Assembly: GCF_000244955.1 (NCBI RefSeq)
Contig: NZ_CM001439.1
Span: 1,392,628-1,456,627 of the forward strand
DNA from: Saccharomonospora marina XMU15
GTDB lineage: Bacteria > Actinomycetota > Actinomycetes > Mycobacteriales > Pseudonocardiaceae
DNA: 64,000 nt
Reading direction: 5' to 3'
The translations under genes were made by a program, and so were the position numbers. Shown in pieces: positions 1-7,431 of the stretch. The first letter of the stretch is position 1. Every line of letters starts with the position of its first letter. The notes under the pieces are model-generated. The model had not been told where the DNA came from. It worked only from the letters and a program-made list of their open reading frames with translations, and made no database searches.

Positions 1-132
1 CTCGGCAAGGTCGCGCTGCACCGGCTGGTTCCGCTCACCGAGTTCAGCCTGCTCATCGTGGACTCCGGTGCACCGGAGGAGACGCTGGCCGAGTTGAAGC
101 GTTACGACATCCCCTACGAGGTAGCACGGTGA
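1..132 (+). CDS. DeoR-family transcriptional regulator, C-terminal end (partial)
   Basis: Only the last 43 residues are inside the window; the gene begins upstream. The end, with 'GKVALHRLVPL' and 'LLIVDSGA' followed by a short strand and 'YEVAR', matches the C-terminal end of the DeoR sugar-phosphate-sensing domain. The stop overlaps the GTG of the next gene by 4 bp (GTGA), so it belongs to the same operon. DeoR proteins usually repress sugar or polyol operons and respond to a phosphorylated intermediate, which fits the kinase-rich genes that follow. The DNA-binding domain cannot be seen, so the family call rests on a short stretch. Confidence 0.6.
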   Translation, partial: LGKVALHRLVPLTEFSLLIVDSGAPEETLAELKRYDIPYEVAR

Positions 133-791
133 ACACGGTGGCCGGCGTGATCCTCGACCTGGACGGGGTGATCGTCGACAGCGAGCACCTGTGGGAACGG
201 GGCTGGCGGGCCTGCTGTGCGCGCCGCTCGGTGTATTGGGGTGCCGACGACACGGCGACGGTACAGGGCATGAGCAGCCTGGAGTGGTCCGGCTACGTCG
301 CCGCGAAGCTCGGCGATCCGGGTCTGGCGGGCACGGTGCGCGCCGAGTGCGTCGAGCACGTCGTCGAAGCGGTGCATGCCGGACTCGCCCCGTTGCTGGA
401 CGGCGCCGAGGAACTGGTTCGCAAGATCAGTGACCGGGCCCGCGTGGCGCTGGCGTCATCGGCCGCGCGCAAGGTCATCGACGCCGTACTGCGAAGGCAC
501 CGCATCGAGGCGTGTTTCGCGGCGACGGTGTCGAGCGAGGAGGTGAGGCGCGGCAAGCCGAGCCCGGACGTCTACACCGAGGCCGCCAGGCGGATCGGAC
601 TGGCGAAGGGACACGGGATCGCCGTGGAGGACTCCGGAAACGGCATCCGTGCCGCGCACGCCGCCGGACTGACCGTGATCGCCATTCCCAACCAGCAGTA
701 CCCACCGAATCCGCAAGCGCTGGCACTGGCCGACCACGTCGCGACCGACCACCGCGACGCTCTCGACCAGGTGCTCGCGCGCCTGCCCTGA
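129..791 (+). CDS. HAD-superfamily phosphatase, beta-phosphoglucomutase-like
   Basis: A 220-residue haloacid dehalogenase-type hydrolase. Motif I is 'DLDGVIVDSE' near residues 11-20, with the nucleophile and general acid Asp of the DxD pair. Motif II is the Ser of 'LASSAARK', motif III the Lys of 'RRGKPSPDVY', and motif IV 'VEDSGNGIRAA'. A helical cap lies between motifs I and II. Family members dephosphorylate or isomerise small sugar or polyol phosphates in the cytoplasm. It is translationally coupled to the DeoR gene and lies 28 bp before the Dak-like kinase, so a sugar/polyol phosphate of this pathway is the likely substrate, perhaps as a detoxifying phosphatase. The exact substrate cannot be read from the sequence. 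Confidence 0.82.
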   Translation: MNTVAGVILDLDGVIVDSEHLWERGWRACCARRSVYWGADDTATVQGMSSLEWSGYVAAKLGDPGLAGTVRAECVEHVVEAVHAGLAPLLDGAEELVRKISDRARVALASSAARKVIDAVLRRHRIEACFAATVSSEEVRRGKPSPDVYTEAARRIGLAKGHGIAVEDSGNGIRAAHAAGLTVIAIPNQQYPPNPQALALADHVATDHRDALDQVLARLP

Positions 792-819
792 ATGCCTGTG
801 GCGCGAAGGAGAGACGCCA

Positions 820-2556
820 ATGACTCGCCTCTACAACGACCCGGCGCGGTTCAGCGACGACATGGTCGACGGGTTCGTCGCCGCCTACGACCGGTACGTG
901 CGGCGCGTGCCGAACGCGTCCGGGGTGCTGCGGGCCTCGGCCCCGCGACCGAACAAGGTCAGCGTGGTGATCGGAGGAGGCTCCGGACACTACCCCGCAT
1001 TCTGCGGGCTCGTCGGCCCCGGCTTCGCCGACGGTGCGGTGATCGGCGACATCTTCACCTCACCCTCCGCCGAGCAGGCCTACCTCGTGGGCAAGGCGGC
1101 CGACGCCGGTGCGGGAGTGTTGTTCAGCTACGGCAACTACGGCGGTGACGTGATGAACTTCGGCCTCGCGCAGCAACGGCTGCGCGAGGAGGGCATCGAC
1201 TGCCGGACCGTGCTCGTCACCGACGACATCGCCTCCGCCTCCGCCGACAGCAGGCAGCAGCGGCGCGGCATAGCGGGAGACTTCTGCGTCTTCAAGGCCG
1301 CGGGAGCCGCGGCCGACCGTGGCGAGCCGATCGCCGAGGTGGAGCGGATAGCAGGCAAGGCCAACGAGTGGACCCACACCCTCGGTGTGGCGTTCGCGGG
1401 CTGCACGCTGCCGGGTAGGCGGGAGCCACTGTTCACGGTGGACACAGAGAAGATGGAACTGGGCCTCGGCATTCACGGCGAGCCGGGGGTGCGCACCGTC
1501 GAGCGGCTCAGCGCGGAGGAACTCGCCGGTGTGCTCGTCGAAACCGTGCTGCGGGAGCGACCCGAGGCCGCCGACGGGCGCGCGGCGGTGCTGCTCAACG
1601 GCCTCGGCGCCACCAAGTACGAGGAACTCTTCGTGGTGTGGAAGGCGGTCGCGGCCGAACTCGCCGCCTCGGGGGTGGAACTCGTCTCTCCCGAGGTGGG
1701 CGAGCTGGTCACCAGCCTCGACATGGCCGGCTGCTCGCTGACCCTGCACTGGCTCGACGACGAGTTGGCGGGGTTGTGGCAGGCGCCCGCCGACACGCCC
1801 GCGTTTCGGCGGGGGGAGGTGCCACACCTGGCGCCCACCGCCACCGCCGCCACCACCGCCGTCGGCGATGCCCTGGCCGCAGCTCCGGAGTCGCCGGGCA
1901 CCACCGTGATCGGCGAGCCCGCACGCAGGGCGGCGGAGGTGGTGCGCGGCTGCCTCGCCGCGATGGCGGACGTGGTCGAGCGTGAAGAGTCCTATCTCGG
2001 TGACATCGACGCTGTGGCAGGCGACGGTGACCACGGGCGCGGAATGCTTCGGGGACTGCGTGCCGCCCGCGCGGCGGCCGACGACGCCGCGCTCGGCGCG
2101 GGCGGTGCGCTGCGCGCCGCGGGTGCGGCATGGGCCGACCGCAGCGGGGGTTCCTCCGGTGTGCTCTGGGGTGCGTTGCTGCGGGAGATCGGTGCGGTGG
2201 TGGGTGACGGCGACTTGCCCGCGGCCGCCACGGTGGTCGATGCCGTGCGCCGTGGCGCCGAGGTGGTCGCGCGGTTGGGAGGCGCGGCGGTGGGGGACAA
2301 GACGATGCTGGACGCGCTGGTGCCGTTCGCCGACGCGTTGGCGCAGCGCGTCGCCGACGGCGCCGAACTGCCCGTGGCGTGGCGGGCCGCGGCGGAGATC
2401 GCGCACGCGGCGGCGGAGGCGACCAGCGAACTGCGCCCACGCGTGGGCAGGGCGCGGCCGCTGGCGCAACGCAGTGTCGGCACACCCGATCCGGGGGCGG
2501 TGTCGTTCGCGCTGTGCGCCCGCGCGGCAGGCGAGGTGCTGGGGGTGCGCGGATGA
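820..2556 (+). CDS. dihydroxyacetone kinase family protein (DhaK-DhaL fusion; possible erythrulose kinase)
   Basis: A 578-residue ATP-dependent ketose kinase with both domains fused. The DhaK half (about 1-330) has 'GGGSGHYPAF' near residue 52 and 'LGIHGEPG' with His219, the residue that binds the ketose carbonyl covalently in this family. A Thr/Ala-rich linker (about 338-360) leads to the DhaL half, with the Mg-ATP motif 'GDGDHG' at 401-406 and 'GGSSG' near 446. An AGGAG-like site precedes the ATG. Actinobacterial Dak-type proteins include the D- and L-erythrulose kinases DerK and LerK of the M. smegmatis threitol/erythritol pathways. The RpiB-type isomerase directly downstream favours an erythrulose kinase over a plain DHA kinase. 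That assignment is inference. Confidence 0.88.
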   Translation: MTRLYNDPARFSDDMVDGFVAAYDRYVRRVPNASGVLRASAPRPNKVSVVIGGGSGHYPAFCGLVGPGFADGAVIGDIFTSPSAEQAYLVGKAADAGAGVLFSYGNYGGDVMNFGLAQQRLREEGIDCRTVLVTDDIASASADSRQQRRGIAGDFCVFKAAGAAADRGEPIAEVERIAGKANEWTHTLGVAFAGCTLPGRREPLFTVDTEKMELGLGIHGEPGVRTVERLSAEELAGVLVETVLRERPEAADGRAAVLLNGLGATKYEELFVVWKAVAAELAASGVELVSPEVGELVTSLDMAGCSLTLHWLDDELAGLWQAPADTPAFRRGEVPHLAPTATAATTAVGDALAAAPESPGTTVIGEPARRAAEVVRGCLAAMADVVEREESYLGDIDAVAGDGDHGRGMLRGLRAARAAADDAALGAGGALRAAGAAWADRSGGSSGVLWGALLREIGAVVGDGDLPAAATVVDAVRRGAEVVARLGGAAVGDKTMLDALVPFADALAQRVADGAELPVAWRAAAEIAHAAAEATSELRPRVGRARPLAQRSVGTPDPGAVSFALCARAAGEVLGVRG

Positions 2557-3047
2557 GCGCCGACCGCTGGCGGGTCGGCGTCGGGGCCGACGACGCCGGG
2601 CTCGAGTACAAGAACGCGATCCTTTCGGATCTGCGAGCCGACGCGAGGGTCGAGTTCGTCGAGGACTTCGGAGTGCGTTCGGGTGAAAAGACGCCGTACC
2701 CTCGGATCGGGCTTGCCGTGGCCGAAGCCGTGGCTGCGGGTCGGCTCGACCGGGGGGTGCTCATCTGCGGTACCGGCATCGGCATGGCCATCAGTGCGAA
2801 CAAGGTCGGCGGTGTTCGCGCGACCACGGTGCACGACAGCTACTCGTGTGAGAGGTCCGTGCTGTCCAACGACTGCCAGATCATCACGTTCGGTCAACGC
2901 GTCGTCGGGCTTGAGCTGGCTCGCAGGCTTGTGCGGGAATGGCTGGGCTACGTGTTCGATCCGTCCTCGCCCTCGCGCGACAAAGTGGGCGTGATCAGCG
3001 ACTACGAACGGCGCACCGGTGCACCGCGAATGGAGACTCGACGATGA
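2553..3047 (+). CDS. RpiB/LacAB-family sugar-phosphate isomerase (possible EryI-type)
   Basis: A 164-residue isomerase of the ribose-5-phosphate isomerase B family. The ATG overlaps the kinase stop (ATGA). The active-site signature 'CGTGIGMAISANK' begins at Cys72, the proton-transfer Cys of E. coli-type RpiB. The N-terminal motif reads 'GADDAG', whereas ribose-specific RpiB proteins normally have 'SDHAG', so a conserved His is Asp here. RpiB homologues in erythritol operons (EryI) interconvert D-erythrulose 4-phosphate and D-erythrose 4-phosphate. With the preceding Dak-like kinase, this enzyme could deliver erythrose 4-phosphate to the pentose phosphate pathway. Family is certain from sequence; substrate is inferred from neighbours. 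Confidence 0.85.
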   Translation: MSADRWRVGVGADDAGLEYKNAILSDLRADARVEFVEDFGVRSGEKTPYPRIGLAVAEAVAAGRLDRGVLICGTGIGMAISANKVGGVRATTVHDSYSCERSVLSNDCQIITFGQRVVGLELARRLVREWLGYVFDPSSPSRDKVGVISDYERRTGAPRMETRR

Positions 3048-4132
3048 GTGACCTCACGCTGCTGAACGTACGCAAGACCTACCGCACCAAGGGGCGGCCC
3101 GAGGTGCACGCGGTGCGTGGCTTCGACCTGCGGGTGCGTGGCGGTGAACTCGTCGGTCTGCTGGGACCCTCCGGCTGCGGCAAGTCGACGACGCTACGCA
3201 TGATCGCGGGTCTTGAGGAGGTGACCGGCGGCGACATCCTCGTGGCGGGCCGCTCGATGGTCGGGTTGCCCCCGCAGCGCCGCAACATCGGTGTGGCTTT
3301 CGAGAACTACGCGCTCTACCCGCCGCTGACGGTGGAGGAGAACATCGCCTTCGGCCTGCGGGCGCGAGGCAAACGCGACCGCAAGGCGCGCGTCGCCGAC
3401 GTCGCGGGCCGCATCGGGCTCACCGACATCCTGCAGGCGCGGCCCGCAGGGCTGTCGTCGGGGCAAAAGCAGCGCGTCGCTTTGGCGCGGGCCGTCGCGA
3501 GGCAGCCGGAGGTGTTGCTGCTTGACGAGCCGCTTTCCCATCTGGACGCCGCCCAACGCGACACGACCAGGCGCGAACTGCGCCACCTGCAGCAGGAACT
3601 CGGCTACACCACCATCCTCGTCACGCACGACCAGGAGGAGGCGTTGAGCCTGGCCGACCGGGTCGTGGTGATGAACGAGGGCACGGTGCAGCAGGTCGGC
3701 ACACCCGACGAGATCTACGACGACCCCGCGAACCTGTTCGTCGCGCAGTTCGTCGGCGAGCCGCCGATGAACCTGCTCGACGGCAAGCTGCAACCGGCAG
3801 GGGACGTGCGACTCGCCCCCGAGGTGACCCCCGAGGTGACACTGCGGGTGCCCGTTCGCGACCCGAGGCAGGCCGACGTCACGCTCGGCGTACGCCCGGA
3901 GGACGTCGCGCTCACCGGGCAGGCCGACGCCGACCTCTCGGGCACCGTCTTGGTCCACGAGGACCTGCTGGAGTACGGCCTGCTGACCGTCGAGGTGCCG
4001 GGGCTGCGGCAGCGGCTGGTCGCGCAGACCGAACCAGGCCTGATCCTGCGCCCCGGTGAGAACGTCTGGCTGTCGCTGCACCGCGAGCGCGTGTACCTGT
4101 TCGAATCCGAGAGCGGGGAGCGGATCCGATGA
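3044..4132 (+). CDS. ABC transporter ATP-binding protein, MalK/UgpC-type
   Basis: A 362-residue importer ATPase of the sugar/polyol class. It has Walker A 'GPSGCGKST' (41-49), signature 'LSSGQKQR' (from 137), Walker B 'VLLLDEP' (157-163), the switch His195 in 'THD', and a C-terminal TOBE regulatory region from about 240. The start is the ATG overlapping the isomerase stop (ATGA); the upstream in-frame sequence lies inside that gene. The Q-loop reads 'FENYALYP', with Glu where MalK-type ATPases have Gln. No permease or substrate-binding protein lies downstream, so its partners are probably upstream of the window or encoded elsewhere. It would energise uptake of the polyol degraded by this operon. 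Confidence 0.9.
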   Translation: MSDLTLLNVRKTYRTKGRPEVHAVRGFDLRVRGGELVGLLGPSGCGKSTTLRMIAGLEEVTGGDILVAGRSMVGLPPQRRNIGVAFENYALYPPLTVEENIAFGLRARGKRDRKARVADVAGRIGLTDILQARPAGLSSGQKQRVALARAVARQPEVLLLDEPLSHLDAAQRDTTRRELRHLQQELGYTTILVTHDQEEALSLADRVVVMNEGTVQQVGTPDEIYDDPANLFVAQFVGEPPMNLLDGKLQPAGDVRLAPEVTPEVTLRVPVRDPRQADVTLGVRPEDVALTGQADADLSGTVLVHEDLLEYGLLTVEVPGLRQRLVAQTEPGLILRPGENVWLSLHRERVYLFESESGERIR

Positions 4133-5175
4133 GCGCGCGAGCGATCCTCGCCGCGGGCGACGACTTCGTGCTCACCCGGCTGTTCGCCGAGCAGCTGCGG
4201 GAACAGGTCGGAGGGCAACGGCAGGTCCGCGAACTCACGCTGCCGTGGCCTGCCCGGCCGTTCGGCACGGTCGGCGAGGTGCGGGAAGCCTCCGGAGACG
4301 AGGACGAGTTGATCGCCGCGCTCTCCGGAGCCGACATCGCGGTCACTCACCTGGCGCCGTTCACCGAGAAGGTGTTCGCGAACGCGCCGGATTTGCGGCT
4401 GCTGGTGGTGTCGCGGGGCGGTCCGGTGAACGTCAATCTCGACGCCGCGACCAGGCACGGGGTCGTGGTGTGTTACGCGCCCGGCCGCAACGCCGACGCC
4501 GTCGCCGAGTTCACCGTGGGGCTGCTGATCGCCACCTGCCGCAACCTCGCAGCCGGGCACGCGGAACTGGCGCAGGGCCGCTGGGGCGGGCACTACTACG
4601 AGTACCGGCACGCCGGGTTCGAGATCGGCGGTTCCACCGTGGGTCTCGTGGGCTACGGGGCCATCGGCTCGCGGGTGGCACGGTTGCTCGCCGCCTTCGG
4701 GGCGAAGGTGCTGGCCTACGACCCGTACGTGGGTGAAGACGACGTCGAACCGGGCATCACCCGGCTGACCGACCTGGCGGAGCTGCTGCGGCAGTCGCGT
4801 GTGGTCAGCCTGCACCAGCGGGTCACAGCGCAAACCCGGGGGATGATCGGCGCCGCGGAGCTGGCGCTGCTGCCACCCGGCGCGGTGTTGATCAACACCG
4901 CGCGTGGTGCGGTGCTCGACTACGACGCGTTGTGCGACGCGTTGGACAGCGGACACCTCGCCGCCGCCGGTCTCGACGTCTACCCCGACGAACCGCTGCC
5001 GGAAAGGGCGCGGTTGCTTTCGACCCCGAACGTGGTGCTCTCGCCGCACGTCGCGGGCTGCAGCAGGGAGGTGGCGCAGCGGGCGGCGCGGATCTGCGCC
5101 GCGGAGGTGGGCCGCTGGACGCGAGGCGAGCCAGTCGCGCACTGCGCCAACCCGGCCGTGCTCGCGGGAACCTGA
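4129..5175 (+). CDS. D-isomer-specific 2-hydroxyacid dehydrogenase family protein
   Basis: A 348-residue NAD(P)-dependent oxidoreductase of the phosphoglycerate/hydroxypyruvate dehydrogenase family. The Rossmann motif 'GYGAIG' is at 175-180. The catalytic triad is complete: Arg259 in 'NTARG', Glu288 in 'YPDEP' and His307 in 'SPHVAG'. The ATG overlaps the ABC ATPase stop (ATGA) and the gene ends 1 bp before the next start. There is no C-terminal ACT domain, so it is unlikely to be the serine-pathway SerA. A role in reducing or oxidising a 2-hydroxy or 2-keto acid derived from the polyol is plausible. This enzyme type is not part of the classical Brucella ery operon. Confidence 0.85.
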   Translation: MSARAILAAGDDFVLTRLFAEQLREQVGGQRQVRELTLPWPARPFGTVGEVREASGDEDELIAALSGADIAVTHLAPFTEKVFANAPDLRLLVVSRGGPVNVNLDAATRHGVVVCYAPGRNADAVAEFTVGLLIATCRNLAAGHAELAQGRWGGHYYEYRHAGFEIGGSTVGLVGYGAIGSRVARLLAAFGAKVLAYDPYVGEDDVEPGITRLTDLAELLRQSRVVSLHQRVTAQTRGMIGAAELALLPPGAVLINTARGAVLDYDALCDALDSGHLAAAGLDVYPDEPLPERARLLSTPNVVLSPHVAGCSREVAQRAARICAAEVGRWTRGEPVAHCANPAVLAGT

Positions 5176-5176
5176 C

Positions 5177-6625
5177 ATGTATCTCGGCATCGATATCGGT
5201 ACCTCGGTGACGAAGGCCGCCCTGTTCGGTGAGGGCGGGCAGGTACTCGCGTTCGCCAGCCACCCAACGCGGTTGGAGTCGCCGAGGCGGGGCTGGTTCG
5301 AGCAGCGGCCCGACGACGTCCTCGACTCGGTCGCCACCGTCACGCGCGATGTGGTGGCCCGCGCGGGTCGCGCGCCGAGGCTGCTGGGACTGACCGGGCA
5401 GGGCGACGGGGTGTGGCTGGCCGGAGAGGACGGCAGGCCGGTGCGCCCCGCCGTGTCCTGGTTGGACTCCCGTGCGGCGGGCGTGCTGCGGCGCTGGATG
5501 CACAGCGGGGTGGTGGAGCAGGCGTTCCGGCGGACGGGCAACACGATGTTCCCCGGAGCCGCCGCTCCCGTGCTGGCCTGGCTGGACGAGCACGAGCCCG
5601 CATCGCTGGACCGCGCGGCGACCGCGGGCTACTGCAAGGACCTGGTCATGCAGCGACTCACCGGGGTGCGGGCCACCGACGTCTCGGATGCTTCGCTTCC
5701 GTTCCTCGACCCGGTCAGCCGCCAGTACCGGGCCGACGTCCTCGCGATGTGCGGGCTTTCGCACCGCTTGGACCTGCTGGCGCCGGTAGCGCGGCCGTCG
5801 GTCACGGGAGCGCTGACACCGGAGGCGGCCGCCCTGCTCGGGCTGGGCGAGGGCACGCCGGTCGCCGCGGGGCCGTTCGACCTCCCGGCCTGCGCGCTGG
5901 GTTCCGGCGTGACCCGGCCCGGCGAGGGACACCTGATCGTCGGTACCACGCTCGCCTGCCAGGTGCTGGTGGACAGCGTGGACACGGCAGGGGAGCCCGC
6001 GGGCATGACGCTGTCCACCGGCACCGGTGACCGCTGGCTCAGGGCGATGCCCGCGATGGTCGGCACAGCGGCGCTGGACTGGGTGCTCGGCCTCGTCGGT
6101 GAGACCCACGACGCGCTGGACGGCATGCTCGACGCCTGCCCACCCGGAGCGGGCGGTGTGACGTGCCTGCCGTACTTCTCCCCTTCCGGGGAACGCGCTC
6201 CGTTCGTGGACCCGTCGGCCACCGCGGCTTTCGATGGGCTCAGCCTGCAGACGAGCGGGGCGGACCTGGTCCGCGCGACGTGTGAGGCGGTCGCTTTCGC
6301 CGCACGGCACTGCTTCGACGCCGCGGGCCTCGACGGCGACGTCGCGATGTGTGGTGGCGGTACTCGCAGCAGCCGGTGGTTGCGGATGTTCGCGGATGTG
6401 CTCGCGAGGCCGGTCAGGCTTGCGCCGCAACCGGAGACCGGTGCGCGTGGCGCGGCACTGGCCGCCGCGCGTGCGTTCGGCGACGAACTGGACGAGGCGG
6501 TGTGGACGGCACCGATGGCCGTGATCGAGCCCGATCCCGACAACGCCGCCCGGTACGAGGACGGCTACCGCGACTACCGCGCGCGAGTGGACGCCGCGCG
6601 CGGCAGCTGGAAGGAGCAGTGGTGA
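5177..6625 (+). CDS. FGGY-family carbohydrate kinase, erythritol-kinase-like
   Basis: A 482-residue ATP-dependent kinase with the two actin-like domains of the FGGY family. The first phosphate loop is 'GIDIGTSVTK' near the N terminus, the substrate motif is 'TGQGDGVW' (about 73-80), and the catalytic base is Asp235 in 'GPFDLPA'. The 'QGDGxW' element resembles EryA-type erythritol kinases more than glycerol kinases. The ATG at 5177 is the first start after the dehydrogenase stop, and the gene ends in a GTGA overlap with the aldolase. It probably phosphorylates the imported polyol or ketose. Erythritol is the best guess from the motif and the neighbours, but other pentitols cannot be excluded. 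Confidence 0.87.
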   Translation: MYLGIDIGTSVTKAALFGEGGQVLAFASHPTRLESPRRGWFEQRPDDVLDSVATVTRDVVARAGRAPRLLGLTGQGDGVWLAGEDGRPVRPAVSWLDSRAAGVLRRWMHSGVVEQAFRRTGNTMFPGAAAPVLAWLDEHEPASLDRAATAGYCKDLVMQRLTGVRATDVSDASLPFLDPVSRQYRADVLAMCGLSHRLDLLAPVARPSVTGALTPEAAALLGLGEGTPVAAGPFDLPACALGSGVTRPGEGHLIVGTTLACQVLVDSVDTAGEPAGMTLSTGTGDRWLRAMPAMVGTAALDWVLGLVGETHDALDGMLDACPPGAGGVTCLPYFSPSGERAPFVDPSATAAFDGLSLQTSGADLVRATCEAVAFAARHCFDAAGLDGDVAMCGGGTRSSRWLRMFADVLARPVRLAPQPETGARGAALAAARAFGDELDEAVWTAPMAVIEPDPDNAARYEDGYRDYRARVDAARGSWKEQW

Positions 6626-7404
6626 CCGACGTGACCGGTGAGACCGGCGAGACCGGGACTGCCGAACTGCTGGACCTGACCCGCACCCTGGGGCAGCCGG
6701 AACGCGACCTCGTCGTGCTCGCGGAGGGCAACACCGCCATGCGCACCGGCGACGGGTCGATGCTGGTCAAGGCGAGCGGGTCGAGGATGGGCACCGCCAC
6801 CCCGACCGACTTCGTCGAGGTCGCGACCCGCCCACTGGTGGAGCTGGTGACATCGGCGGTCACCGACGACCGTGCGGTGAACCGGGCGTTGCTGGACGCT
6901 CGGCACGATCCCGACGCGCCGACACCCTCGATGGAGGCGCTACTGCACGCGCTGTGCGTGGAGGAGGCCGGAGCCGACGTCGTGGCACACACCCACCCGG
7001 TCGCGCTCAACTCCATCCTGTGCTCCGACCAGGCCGGGGAACTCGTGGCCGGGCCGCTGTTCCCGGATCAGGTCGTCGTGATGGGAAGGCACCAGGTGCT
7101 GGTGCCCTACGCCGACCCAGGCCTCGCGCTCGCGCGAGCGGTGCGCACCCGGCTGCTGCGTCACCTCGACGAGCACGGTCAGCCGCCGAAGGTCGTCTAC
7201 CTGGCCAACCACGGCATCTTCGTGCTGGCAGCAAGTGCCAAGGACGCGCTCGCGACCACCGAGATGACCGTCAAGACCGCGCGAATCCTTTCCGGCGCGC
7301 TCGCCGTCGGCAAACCCACCCGGCTCGACCAGGAACAGGCCGAGCGCATCGACACCAGGCCGGACGAGTTGCACCGCAGGCGCCGGCTCGAAACCAACGC
7401 CTGA
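6622..7404 (+). CDS. class II aldolase/adducin-family protein
   Basis: A 260-residue zinc-dependent aldolase of the fuculose/rhamnulose-phosphate type. The phosphate-binding segment is 'AEGNTAMR', followed by 'VKASGSRMG'. The Zn ligands are visible as 'HTHP' in the middle and 'NHG' near residue 195. The GTG start overlaps the kinase stop by 4 bp. Family members split ketose 1-phosphates into DHAP and an aldehyde, or act as epimerases or decarboxylases. Paired with the FGGY kinases it could open a retro-aldol branch of the pathway. The product aldehyde and the true substrate are unknown. Confidence 0.82.
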   Translation: MTDVTGETGETGTAELLDLTRTLGQPERDLVVLAEGNTAMRTGDGSMLVKASGSRMGTATPTDFVEVATRPLVELVTSAVTDDRAVNRALLDARHDPDAPTPSMEALLHALCVEEAGADVVAHTHPVALNSILCSDQAGELVAGPLFPDQVVVMGRHQVLVPYADPGLALARAVRTRLLRHLDEHGQPPKVVYLANHGIFVLAASAKDALATTEMTVKTARILSGALAVGKPTRLDQEQAERIDTRPDELHRRRRLETNA

Positions 7405-7431
7405 GCGGCAACGAACCTGTCGGAGGAGCCG

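Noticed and set aside
1060-2827. Long minus-strand open frames opposite the Dak-type kinase and isomerase genes
   Set aside because: They are the usual antisense frames of high-GC codon bias; the plus-strand genes have clear domains and motifs.
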